Shown one piece after another: positions 42,938 to 50,489 of a DNA stretch of 64,000 bases; the first letter of the stretch is position 1, and every line of letters starts with the position of its first letter. The position numbers and the translations under genes are program-made. The notes beneath the pieces are model-generated. The model was not told the DNA's origin. It searched no databases and saw only the letters and a list, made by a program, of their open reading frames with translations. The stretch spans positions 4,070-68,069 of the forward strand of contig DASUFE010000059.1 in the NCBI GenBank assembly GCA_036274675.1, given 5' to 3'. This DNA comes from DASUFE01 sp036274675. Its GTDB lineage: Bacteria > Pseudomonadota > Gammaproteobacteria > HTCC5015.

Positions 42938-43633
42938 ATGCAACTGCCCCTAAACATTCAGTTACCCGCCGTCGCCACTTTCGATTCCTTCATCGCAGGC
43001 GAGAACGTGCTGTTGCCCGAGCTGCTAAAGCAGGCGGCCCAGCAGCAGGGCGAATTGCAGATCTATTGCTGGTCCGAGGCGGGACTCGGCAAAACGCATC
43101 TGCTGCAGGCGGCTTGCCGCTTCGCGGTCGAGAAAAAGCGCAAGGCGGCCTATCTGCCGTTGCGGGAACTGGCCGGGCATGCGCCGGCGGTGCTGGAAAA
43201 TCTCGAATTTATGCATCTCATCTGCGTGGATGACCTGGACGCGATCACCGCCGGTGCCGAATGGGAACAGGCCCTGTTCTCGTTGATCAACCGCTGCCGC
43301 GCCCAGTCCTGCCGGCTGGTATTCGCCGCCCGGCGCAATATCCAGGATCTCGAACTGCGTCTGGCGGACCTGACCTCGCGGCTGGCCTGGGGCCCGGTGT
43401 TCCAACTGCGGCCGTTGCCGGACGAGGCCAAGCTGTGGGTGCTGCAGCAGCGGGCACGGGCGCGGGGCATGGAATTGCCGGCAAGCGTTGGCCAATATCT
43501 GTTGACGCATTACCCTCGCGAGCTGCGGTTTCTTTGCGAGCAGTTGGACGCACTGGACCGGGCTTCGTTAGTGGAACAGCGCAAGCTGACCATTCCTTTT
43601 ATCAAATCAGTACTGGATCCCGTCCAGGTTTAA
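42938..43633 (+). CDS. hda: DnaA regulatory inactivator Hda
   Basis: Hda binds the beta clamp and stimulates ATP hydrolysis by DnaA, resetting the initiator. The 231-residue AAA+ protein has the clamp-binding type motif QLPLNI at residues 2-7 and Walker A SEAGLGKTHLLQA. The acidic Walker B (LICVDDLDAI) and Arg finger region follow. Compared with DnaA it lacks the DNA-binding domain. It converges with DUF2069 with a stop-codon overlap. Confidence 0.95.
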   Translation: MQLPLNIQLPAVATFDSFIAGENVLLPELLKQAAQQQGELQIYCWSEAGLGKTHLLQAACRFAVEKKRKAAYLPLRELAGHAPAVLENLEFMHLICVDDLDAITAGAEWEQALFSLINRCRAQSCRLVFAARRNIQDLELRLADLTSRLAWGPVFQLRPLPDEAKLWVLQQRARARGMELPASVGQYLLTHYPRELRFLCEQLDALDRASLVEQRKLTIPFIKSVLDPVQV

Positions 43634-43992
43634 GAGCGCGCTTCGATGCGGCTGCAGCGGACGTAAAAAACTGCTCCGCTGAAAAAGATCACGCTGAATA
43701 TCGTCAACGCCATACCATAGCTGCGGATTCCTGCCTGGGCTCCGCTCCAGGCGTGCATGACTCCAAGGCAGAAATAAAACAGGGAGAGCATGCTGGCCCA
43801 GGCGTGGGTATAGGCTCTGCCGTGCAGCAGACCTCGCAAGGCCAGCAGTAACGGACTTAACAGCACGATCAGGAACAAGGCGACCGGGAATTTTCCCGGC
43901 GGTTTGAGCCAGGCATGCCAAAGCAGGATTGTCGCTAGCAGGCCGCACAGGCCGGCAAGCGACAGCATGTTAAAAACGGAGGAACGCTTCAT
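43630..43992 (-). CDS. DUF2069 membrane protein
   Basis: I start at ATG 43992 (MKRSSVFNMLSLAGLCG), giving 120 residues and four membrane helices; the longer frame to 44295 runs antisense-style into wrbA and is not real. The start overlaps the wrbA stop (ATGA). DUF2069 proteins are small inner-membrane proteins of unknown function, conserved between hda and wrbA. Confidence 0.88.
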   Translation of the reverse strand: MKRSSVFNMLSLAGLCGLLATILLWHAWLKPPGKFPVALFLIVLLSPLLLALRGLLHGRAYTHAWASMLSLFYFCLGVMHAWSGAQAGIRSYGMALTIFSVIFFSGAVFYVRCSRIEARS

Positions 43993-44585
43993 GGTTTGCC
44001 GGCGAGCTGCAAGGCAACGGTTGCCACACGCCTGCCTAAGGCGCGCCCGAGCTTTTTTTCGGTATCGGAAAGGGTGCTGTCGTCGCCGGGGGCGAAATGA
44101 CTGGCTCCATAGGGGGTGCCGCCTTCGCGGGTACGGTACAGCAGGCTTTCGGTGTACGGCAGACCCATGAGCAGCATGCCATGATGCAGCAGCGGCAGCA
44201 TCATCGACAGCAGGGTGGATTCCTGGCCACCATGCAGGCTCGAGCTGGAAGTGAATACCGCAGCCGGCTTGCCCGCCAGTTTGCCGCTGAGCCATTCCGC
44301 GCTGGTGCCCTCAAGGAAATATTTGAGAGGCGCGGCCATGGTGCCGAAGCGTGTGGGACTGCCTAGAATCAGCCCCTTGCATTCTTCCAGATCTTGCAGG
44401 CTGGCATACGGCGCGCCTGAGTCCGGCACGGGTTTGGCGGCGGTTTCCGAGACCGCCGAAACCGGCGGCACGGTGCGCAGGCGACTTTGCACACCTTTGA
44501 TTTCTTCCACTCCATGTGCAATTTGCCGGGCCAGGTTTGCCGTGGAGCCGGAGCGGCTGTAATAGAGAACCAGTATTTCGATCAT
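43989..44585 (-). CDS. wrbA: NAD(P)H:quinone oxidoreductase, WrbA type
   Basis: WrbA is an FMN-containing tetrameric quinone reductase that avoids semiquinone formation. The 198-residue flavodoxin fold starts IEILVLYYSRSGSTANLARQ (phosphate loop SRSGSTANL), followed by GSPTRFGTMAAPLK and the SSLHGGQESTLLSM region. It lies between arsC and DUF2069 in the conserved cluster. Confidence 0.95.
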   Translation of the reverse strand: MIEILVLYYSRSGSTANLARQIAHGVEEIKGVQSRLRTVPPVSAVSETAAKPVPDSGAPYASLQDLEECKGLILGSPTRFGTMAAPLKYFLEGTSAEWLSGKLAGKPAAVFTSSSSLHGGQESTLLSMMLPLLHHGMLLMGLPYTESLLYRTREGGTPYGASHFAPGDDSTLSDTEKKLGRALGRRVATVALQLAGKP

Positions 44586-44600
44586 GAATAGGTAGTAGCT

Positions 44601-44960
44601 CTAGTCGAACAGGTTCAACACGGTCTCCGGGGGGCGGCCGATGATGGCCTTGCCACGGTAACTGACTATCGGACGTTCAATCAATATCGGATGTTCGATC
44701 ATGATACGCAGCAATTCCCGGTCATTGTATTTGGGATCGTCCAGGCCCAGTTCTTTATACAGGGCTTCTTTTTTACGTAACAACTGCCGCGCACTCATAC
44801 CCAGGGAATCGAGCAGGGTCTGCAACTCCTTGATCTGAGGAGGGTTCTTCAGGTACTCAATGACGGTTGGAGTGAGACCTCGCGCCTCCAGCAACGCCAG
44901 CGTCTGGCATGATTTGGTGCAGCGAGGATTATGCAGGATGATTGGGGAGTCCGTGGTCAT
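44601..44960 (-). CDS. arsC: arsenate reductase (glutaredoxin-dependent) ArsC
   Basis: The 119-residue protein has the ArsC/Spx fold. The N-terminus HNPRCTKSCQTL places the catalytic cysteine at residue 14, with another at 18. IEYLKNPP and HPILIERPIVSYRGKAIIGRP match glutaredoxin-dependent ArsC. There is no arsenic operon around it; the linkage is to wrbA, as in Pseudomonas, so the physiological substrate may be different. Confidence 0.9.
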   Translation of the reverse strand: MTTDSPIILHNPRCTKSCQTLALLEARGLTPTVIEYLKNPPQIKELQTLLDSLGMSARQLLRKKEALYKELGLDDPKYNDRELLRIMIEHPILIERPIVSYRGKAIIGRPPETVLNLFD

Positions 44961-45065
44961 TCGCAGCTTTCACTATTTATATTCGCCCGTTGCGGCCTGC
45001 AGCGGGAATCGATCACATTTTTGTAGGGGTAAGTTCCTTTTTAGCGGAGGAAAGTCTATCATCCC

Positions 45066-45094
45066 TTGACAGTCCAGGCGAAGGCAGGTAGTTT
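45066..45094 (+). promoter_or_regulatory. candidate promoter of the LysM lipoprotein gene
   Basis: A perfect TTGACA (45066-45071) is followed after 17 bases by TAGTTT (45089-45094). A small inverted repeat GGCAG...CTGCC overlaps the -10. The -10 is weak. Confidence 0.35.
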
Positions 45095-45166
45095 CTGCCC
45101 GCAATTTTACTTACTGAATTTCCACTAATAATTAATTTGGGATACCCAGCTTTCTTGGAGATAAAC

Positions 45167-45592
45167 ATGAAAATAACGACCTCTTTGAAACAGCTCGCGA
45201 TACTTATTCTGGCTTTGGGAGTGGCCGTGGGGTGCGCCAGCACCAAATCCAAGAAGGATACTACCGCTGCCGAAACTCCTCCGGCAGCGATGGATACCGC
45301 TGATAAGAACAGTAACGGCTCCGGTTCTTATACCGTGGTATCCGGCGACAATCTGTGGAATATTGCCAGCAGCAGCTCCATCTACGGTGATCCCTATAAA
45401 TGGCCGCTGATCTACAAGGCCAACAAATCCAAGATTTCGGATGCCGACCTGATTTACCCCGGCCAGAACTTCGATATCGACCAGTCGCCTTCGTCAGGCG
45501 ATGTCAGTGCCGCGGTCAATCATGCCAAGACCCGCGGTGCGTGGTCGGTGGGCGCGGTCGAAGCTTCGGATACGGCCTATCTGTCCCGGTAA
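45167..45592 (+). CDS. LysM-domain lipoprotein
   Basis: From ATG 45167 (GGAGA upstream) the protein has 141 residues, a lipoprotein signal with VAVGC (Cys23), a Lys/Thr-rich linker and a LysM domain (about 63-110: SYTVVSGDNLWNIASSSS then YPGQNFDI), which binds peptidoglycan. The C-terminus of about 30 residues is helical. Homologues often accompany envelope genes but the role is unknown. It has its own promoter candidate and terminator. Confidence 0.88.
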   Translation: MKITTSLKQLAILILALGVAVGCASTKSKKDTTAAETPPAAMDTADKNSNGSGSYTVVSGDNLWNIASSSSIYGDPYKWPLIYKANKSKISDADLIYPGQNFDIDQSPSSGDVSAAVNHAKTRGAWSVGAVEASDTAYLSR

Positions 45593-45613
45593 TCACGTTT
45601 TAACCAGCGACGG

Positions 45614-45640
45614 AAAAAGGGGCCTTGCGCCCCTTTTTTC
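45614..45640 (+). terminator. rho-independent terminator after the LysM gene
   Basis: AAAAAGGGGC, loop CTTGC, GCCCC and TTTTTT. It stands just before the acylphosphatase gene. Confidence 0.9.
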
Positions 45641-45666
45641 GTTGGCGTTCCAGTTCCGGGGCCATC

Positions 45667-45936
45667 ATGAAAATATGTCGTCATTACCGTGTGAGCGGGC
45701 TGGTGCAAGGGGTTTTTTTCCGCGCCTCGACTCGGGAAAAGGCCGCCGCACTGGGCCTGACCGGCTGGGTGCGCAACCTTGCCGACGGGCGCGTGGAAGC
45801 GGTCGCCTGCGGCGAAGGCCCGCAGCTGGAATTGCTGGAACAATGGCTGCGGCGGGGTCCCGAACTCGCCAAAGTTGATTCTGTGCAAGTAACAGCGGAA
45901 GATTACATTCCATATACCGGGTTTGAAATCCGGTAA
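45667..45936 (+). CDS. acyP: acylphosphatase
   Basis: The 89-residue protein (start ATG 45667) cleaves acyl phosphates. The signature VQGVFFRAS (phosphate-binding Arg) and GWVRNLADGRVEAVACG (catalytic Asn) are complete. The in-frame extension to 45625 lies in the terminator and is not translated. It is 10 bases upstream of the ATPase gene, possibly in the same transcript. Confidence 0.94.
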   Translation: MKICRHYRVSGLVQGVFFRASTREKAAALGLTGWVRNLADGRVEAVACGEGPQLELLEQWLRRGPELAKVDSVQVTAEDYIPYTGFEIR

Positions 45937-45946
45937 GGGGTGAAAC

Positions 45947-47752
45947 ATGGTTGCAGAAGCGAAAGCTGCCAAGGGCCTGGTCCTGCAGGGCGCGGATAAC
46001 CGGGTCGATGTCAAAGCCGTGCTGACGGGCCTGGAAGCGGAAGGGCTGCTCGCCAAGGACAAGGCCAGTCTCATGCGCAACGTAATCCGGCCGGAAGACA
46101 CGAGGGACAAGGGCGCCGTCGAATTGCTGGCCAGCAAGAACCTGCCGAATGCCAAGGAACCCTCCAAAAAACTGAACCTGCCCTTTCTTTGCGAATGGCT
46201 GGCCCGGAAAACCGGCCTCGAATACTTCAATATCGATCCCCTCAAGGTCGATGTCGCCGCCGTCACCGCGGTGATGTCTTATGGCTATGCGCAGCGCTTC
46301 GGCATCCTGCCGGTGAAAGTGACGAACAGCGAAGTCACGGTCGCGACCGTGGAGCCTTTCCAGACGGACTGGATGACGGAAGTCGCCCGTATCTCGAACA
46401 AGCAGATCCTGCTGGTAATCGCCGATCCTGAAGATATCCGCCGTTACCAGGTCGAGTTTTACAACCTTTCGAAAAGCATACGCGGAGCCGCTGACCAGCA
46501 CGGCCAGCGCAACAATGCCATCCAGAACCTGGAACAGCTCATGGAGCTGGGCAAGAAGGGCAGTCTGGATGCCAACAACCAGCACGTGGTCAGCATCGTC
46601 GACTGGCTGCTGCAGTATGCTTTCGACCAGCGAGCAAGTGACATACACCTGGAGCCGCGGCGCGCACTCGGCAACGTGCGCTTCCGCATCGACGGCGTCA
46701 TGCACAAGGTCTATGAAATGCCGACTACCGTGATGACTGCCGTCACCAGCCGTATCAAAATACTCGGGCGCATGGATGTGGCTGAAAAACGCCGTCCGCA
46801 GGATGGCCGCCTCAAGACGCGCGACCAGGAAGGCGGCGAGGTCGAATTGCGGCTCTCCACCATGCCTACAGCCTTCGGCGAAAAGCTCGTCATGCGCATT
46901 TTCGACCCGGAAACCACCTCGAAGAGTTTCGAGGAGCTCGGTTTCAGCAAGCAGGACAGCGAGAAGTGGGAGAGCATGATCAACCAGCCGAACGGGATTA
47001 TCCTGGTGACCGGCCCCACGGGTTCAGGCAAAACCACCACACTTTATTCCTCGCTCAAACTGCTGGCCACCCCTGACGTCAATGTCTGCACGATCGAGGA
47101 TCCGATCGAAAACATCGAGCCCCAGTTCAACCAGATGCAGGTGCAGCAAAATATCGAGCTGGACTTCGCGAGCGGTGTGCGCACCCTGCTGCGCCAGGAC
47201 CCCGATATCATCATGGTCGGCGAGGTCCGGGACATGGAAACGGCGCAGATGGCGATCCAGGCCTCGCTGACCGGCCATCTGGTTTTGTCCACGCTGCACA
47301 CCAATGACGCAACCTCGGCCATCACACGTCTGGTGGAGATCGGCCTGCCGCACTATCTGATTAATGCTTCATTGCTCGGTGTGATGGCGCAGCGACTGGT
47401 GCGAACGCTCTGCCCGGGCTGCAAGCGGCCGGCCAGGCTCGATGAAGACGCCTGGAACGGCCTCGTGGCGCCATGGAAGGCGGTGCCTCCCAAGACGGTG
47501 TACGAAGCCGTCGGCTGTCTCGAATGCCGCCAGACCGGTTTCCGCGGTCGCATCGGTATTTATGAGATTTTCCTGATGACGGATAATTTGAAAACAATCA
47601 ACAAGCCGGGTACCGATCTGATCGAATTCCGCAAGCATGCGCTAAAGGACGGCATGATACCGCTGCGCCTGAGCGGCGCGCAGAAAGTGGCGGCGGGGCT
47701 CACCACCATAGCCGAGGTGCTGAAGGTGGCGCCGCCCTCAATCGGGCTTTAA
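45947..47752 (+). CDS. type II/IV secretion ATPase, PilB/GspE family
   Basis: This 601-residue cytoplasmic ATPase drives assembly of type IV pili or type II pseudopili. It has an N-terminal GspE-N/MshEN-type domain (about 70-175), Walker A GPTGSGKT (356-363), the Asp box (CTIEDPIEN), Walker B with DPDIIMVGEVRD, the His box (LVLSTLHTND) and a four-cysteine zinc motif (LCPGC ... CLECRQ). No pilC, pilD or gsp gene is nearby, so the system it serves lies elsewhere. Calling it pilB or gspE would be a guess. Confidence 0.9.
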   Translation: MVAEAKAAKGLVLQGADNRVDVKAVLTGLEAEGLLAKDKASLMRNVIRPEDTRDKGAVELLASKNLPNAKEPSKKLNLPFLCEWLARKTGLEYFNIDPLKVDVAAVTAVMSYGYAQRFGILPVKVTNSEVTVATVEPFQTDWMTEVARISNKQILLVIADPEDIRRYQVEFYNLSKSIRGAADQHGQRNNAIQNLEQLMELGKKGSLDANNQHVVSIVDWLLQYAFDQRASDIHLEPRRALGNVRFRIDGVMHKVYEMPTTVMTAVTSRIKILGRMDVAEKRRPQDGRLKTRDQEGGEVELRLSTMPTAFGEKLVMRIFDPETTSKSFEELGFSKQDSEKWESMINQPNGIILVTGPTGSGKTTTLYSSLKLLATPDVNVCTIEDPIENIEPQFNQMQVQQNIELDFASGVRTLLRQDPDIIMVGEVRDMETAQMAIQASLTGHLVLSTLHTNDATSAITRLVEIGLPHYLINASLLGVMAQRLVRTLCPGCKRPARLDEDAWNGLVAPWKAVPPKTVYEAVGCLECRQTGFRGRIGIYEIFLMTDNLKTINKPGTDLIEFRKHALKDGMIPLRLSGAQKVAAGLTTIAEVLKVAPPSIGL

Positions 47753-47797
47753 AAATCCCTCTCGCGAGTTCGCAAAGAACGCTAAGTTAAGAAGAAG

Positions 47798-48104
47798 CTA
47801 ACCACAGAGGGCATAGAGTACACAGTGAAATTGATGTGAGGAGCTTGGGGGTTTTAAAGATTATTGTGAAGGCGGTATGAATGTATTCAATAAGAAGAAT
47901 GAGCTTCTTAAAAAAGGATATCGCCATGTTTCACAGATGATTGCAATAAACTCAGGTCGGGCGAATTCTTGATTGTTTAATATATCCCATCCAAAATTTT
48001 TTGATGCTGAGAGAAAAGTGTGTATCCATAGGGTGGATTTGCGTGGTTAGCATTTAAATTGACTATTAATTCTCGGCATCCTCGGTGCTCTCTGTGGTTA
48101 ATTC
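47798..48104. repeat. heptamer inverted repeat flanking an AT-rich segment
   Basis: The left arm begins CTAACCACAGAGGGCATAGA and continues to CACAGTG; the right arm reads CTCGGCATCCTCGGTGCTCT and ends CTGTGGTTAATTC. They are imperfect inverted repeats about 245 bases apart, so the arms look like borders of an inserted segment. The last 15 bases of the right arm are identical to 25094-25108. Confidence 0.7.
47877..47972 (+). CDS. possible small ORF (31 residues) inside the repeat-flanked segment
   Basis: ATG 47877 (AAGG four bases upstream) to TGA 47972. The peptide begins MNVFNKKNELLKKGYRHVSQ and is Lys/Asn-rich, unlike the neighbouring proteins. It could be a fragment of a lost gene or chance. 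No family recognised. Confidence 0.2.
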   Translation: MNVFNKKNELLKKGYRHVSQMIAINSGRANS

Positions 48105-48108
48105 GTAA

Positions 48109-48615
48109 ATGGATAATTTCCTTGTTTCGCAGGTTCTGGCCGGGGTTGCCTTCGGGTTCGGCATGTGCTCGTTCCAGTTCGGGGTGCGGCGGCATATTCT
48201 GTGGTGCTGGTCGGCGTCGGCCTTCTTCAACGCGCTGCATTTTCTGGTGCTTGGCCAGATCACGGCCGGAGTGCTGATTCTGACCACCTGCGTGCGCTTC
48301 ATGACGGCTTCCTTCACCACGGACCGGCGCCTGATGTATTTGTTTATCGTCATACTGCTCGCGGGATTTGCGATTACCTTCAGGAGTCCCGTATCCTTGC
48401 TGGCGGTCGGCGCCGCGCTGCTCGGTACCTGGGGGGCCTTCCAGTCGGACGACCGGCGCATCCGCATCGCGCTGGTGCTGTGCTCGACGAGCTGGATCGT
48501 ACACAATACGCTGATCGGTTCTCCCGTCGCGGCCCTGATGGAAACCGCCTTCCTGTTGAGTAATCTGGTGGGCTGGTGGCGTTTTTATTCCTTCGGCTGG
48601 CAGCGGCGCAAATAA
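48109..48615 (+). CDS. YgjV-type inner-membrane protein
   Basis: The 168-residue protein has five or six membrane helices and resembles the YgjV (Imp-YgjV) family: FGFGMCSFQFGVRRHILWCW, then FNALHFLVLGQ and a final WIVHNTLIGSPVAALME. Function is unknown. The ATG lies only four bases past the right arm of the heptamer repeat, so the repeat forms its leader. Confidence 0.8.
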   Translation: MDNFLVSQVLAGVAFGFGMCSFQFGVRRHILWCWSASAFFNALHFLVLGQITAGVLILTTCVRFMTASFTTDRRLMYLFIVILLAGFAITFRSPVSLLAVGAALLGTWGAFQSDDRRIRIALVLCSTSWIVHNTLIGSPVAALMETAFLLSNLVGWWRFYSFGWQRRK

Positions 48616-48661
48616 CGGGCGAATGGAATCGGAAAAAACTGGTTATATGAAAGGGGGATGC

Positions 48662-49537
48662 GTGCGCAGAGTTTATTGCTGGCTGATATGCCAGTTTTGC
48701 ATCATGATGCTTGGGGGTTGCGGATTGCCAAGGAACCAGATCGCGGCCACCCATGCCTTTGGCAATGCCACGGCGATCCTGGGTGCGCTTGGGGAGGAAG
48801 AATTCGTTGGTATTCGCCAGGGCATCATCGACATGAATGCGGGATTGCTGGCGCTGGATTCCGCCAAGACCACCGCCAATCTGACGCTGGAGGGACCCAC
48901 CAGCATGGCGGCGACCGCCAAACGCGTCGCCTCCGCGAAAGCCCTCAAAAATTACGGCGAGTTGCTGCTGGCTCTTGCTACTGCGGAACCACAGGTTGGA
49001 TTGCAGAAGGCTGCGCAGGCGTTTGCCGACAGCATGAATTCCGCTCTGGGTGACGAGTGGGCCCAAGCGCAGCAGCATGCGGTGGCGGAAATTATCACCG
49101 GCGCCGGTTCGCTGTTTCTGGAACGTAAAAAGGCTTCGGCGGTAAGGCGCATTGTTCCGGCTTATGAGAAGCCGGTGGATGAACTGGCCTCCCTGCTGGC
49201 GACCGATTTTTCCCTGGATGAAGAGGGATTCCTGCAGGCTTACGATATCACCGCAAGGCGTTTGAAGAACGCGGCGATCCGTGTGATTAATTCGGGAACC
49301 CGATATTCCCTGGCCGAGCGTGATTCCGCGGTGCGCGGGTACCGAATGGCGGAAACCGCCCTTGCCCGCGCCGCCGAACTGCAGGGGCGCTTTGCCGCTT
49401 CGATTGAAACGTTTAGAAAGGCGAACCGCGGTCTGGCTGAAGCAATTAAAAACCGCGAATACGATCTGAATGATATCAAGGATTACGCCAAACAGATCCG
49501 CGCATTGGCCGATGCCTATCAGGTTCTGACCAGGTGA
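48662..49537 (+). CDS. uncharacterised helical lipoprotein
   Basis: I choose GTG 48662 as start because AAGGGGG lies at the right distance; the frame is open to 48623. The 291-residue product has a lipoprotein signal with lipobox MLGGC and a mature part that is almost all helix (AATHAFGNATAILGALGEEE, AKNAAIRV-like heptads, ending LRAL/ALADAYQVL). No family recognised. It is 14 bases upstream of a 97-residue coiled-coil gene, surely the same operon. A helical periplasmic lipoprotein paired with a small cytoplasmic coiled-coil protein suggests an envelope complex, but that is inference. Confidence 0.75.
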   Translation: MRRVYCWLICQFCIMMLGGCGLPRNQIAATHAFGNATAILGALGEEEFVGIRQGIIDMNAGLLALDSAKTTANLTLEGPTSMAATAKRVASAKALKNYGELLLALATAEPQVGLQKAAQAFADSMNSALGDEWAQAQQHAVAEIITGAGSLFLERKKASAVRRIVPAYEKPVDELASLLATDFSLDEEGFLQAYDITARRLKNAAIRVINSGTRYSLAERDSAVRGYRMAETALARAAELQGRFAASIETFRKANRGLAEAIKNREYDLNDIKDYAKQIRALADAYQVLTR

Positions 49538-49551
49538 CCTAAGGAGCGATT

Positions 49552-49845
49552 ATGGATTTGGGTAAGGAATTGCAGGGTTTGATCCGGGATATGGAAAAAC
49601 TGCGTGATTCACAGCAGCCGCCGGATGACAGGTTGTTGGAACTGCTGGATCGTCTTTGCCAGCAGAAGCTCGACTTGGTGAAGGCCAGGATCGATTTCAC
49701 TACCGACAAATATCAGGGCGCGTTCGCTGCTCTGAAAGATGCCGCCGCTATAACCCGTGGCGTCATTTCGGATCTGACGAAACTTGAGGAAGCGCTGCGG
49801 AAGATAGCGAAGGTCGTCGGCAAGATCGCCGACCTTATCGATTAA
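49552..49845 (+). CDS. small coiled-coil protein, partner of the upstream lipoprotein
   Basis: This 97-residue protein has no signal peptide and two amphipathic helical stretches (LGKELQGLIRDMEKLRDSQQ; LTKLEEALRKIAKVVGKIAD), typical of coiled coils. AAGGAG precedes the ATG. It is 14 bases downstream of the lipoprotein gene and convergent with the lytic transglycosylase gene. No family recognised. Confidence 0.7.
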   Translation: MDLGKELQGLIRDMEKLRDSQQPPDDRLLELLDRLCQQKLDLVKARIDFTTDKYQGAFAALKDAAAITRGVISDLTKLEEALRKIAKVVGKIADLID

Positions 49846-49871
49846 AGGACCGGTGATTCCTGACGGCGCTG

Positions 49872-50489
49872 CTAGCGCCGGAACCACTTCTCGCTGAGCG
49901 CGGTAAAGACCTTGTCCGGATATTTGCGTTTTCCCATGCTGCCGTTATAGCGTGCCAGCGCCGTCCGCAGGTCGCCGCCGGACTTGTCCAGATAATATTT
50001 CAGGATCGTACAGCCGATGCGCAGGTTGGTGGTAATCTCGAACAGGTTGTCGTCGGGGCGTTTGAGTTCGCGCAGCCAGAAGGGCATGACCTGCATCAGA
50101 CCGAGCGCGCCGACGCGCGAGATGGCGAAGCGGTCGAAACGGCTTTCGATGTCGATCACCGCCAGCACCAGCTCGGGATGGAGCTGCGCCCGCGTCGCCT
50201 CGTAATGCACGGCCTTCAGTATGTCCAGCCGTTCCCGCGTGTCGCTGACATAGGGAGTGAGGCGCGTGGACATATCGAGCAGCCAGACTTCCGCTTCGAA
50301 GCGGTCGTCGAAGCTGTCGCTGGAGGAAACGGCCTCCAGCAGCAGCTTGCGTAATTCATCCGGAACCTCGCTCTCGGCAATACCGGGTTGGGCGGGAGTG
50401 GGTGCCGGTAGCAGCAGCGTGCAGAAAACCAGAACCCGGAGCGCGGAGCACCCGGTAAACCCAATTGCATTCCCGGCCGCCAGCTTCAT
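49872..50489 (-). CDS. lytic transglycosylase, SLT domain
   Basis: The enzyme cleaves peptidoglycan glycan strands with formation of 1,6-anhydro-MurNAc. The 205-residue protein has an N-terminal signal segment (about 12-33) and an SLT domain, with the catalytic glutamate in VIDIESRFDRFAISRVGALG followed by LMQVMPFW, and ALARYNGSMG near the end. It overlaps proS by four bases, a pairing found in other gammaproteobacteria. Confidence 0.93.
   Translation of the reverse strand: MKLAAGNAIGFTGCSALRVLVFCTLLLPAPTPAQPGIAESEVPDELRKLLLEAVSSSDSFDDRFEAEVWLLDMSTRLTPYVSDTRERLDILKAVHYEATRAQLHPELVLAVIDIESRFDRFAISRVGALGLMQVMPFWLRELKRPDDNLFEITTNLRIGCTILKYYLDKSGGDLRTALARYNGSMGKRKYPDKVFTALSEKWFRR

Larger units (their letters stand above)
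47753..48108. other. 356-bp AT-richer gap with heptamer repeats and a small ORF
   Basis: Base composition drops clearly compared with both neighbours. The gap is framed by heptamer repeat arms (47798-47827 and about 48072-48104), which face each other. Between them lies a 31-codon ORF (47877-47972) and a short hairpin ATCCA...TGGAT (around 48024-48040). Confidence 0.6.

Noticed and set aside
43993..44295. N-terminal extension of the DUF2069 frame
   Set aside because: The extension lies inside wrbA in another frame, and the real start ATG 43992 overlaps the wrbA stop in the usual ATGA manner.
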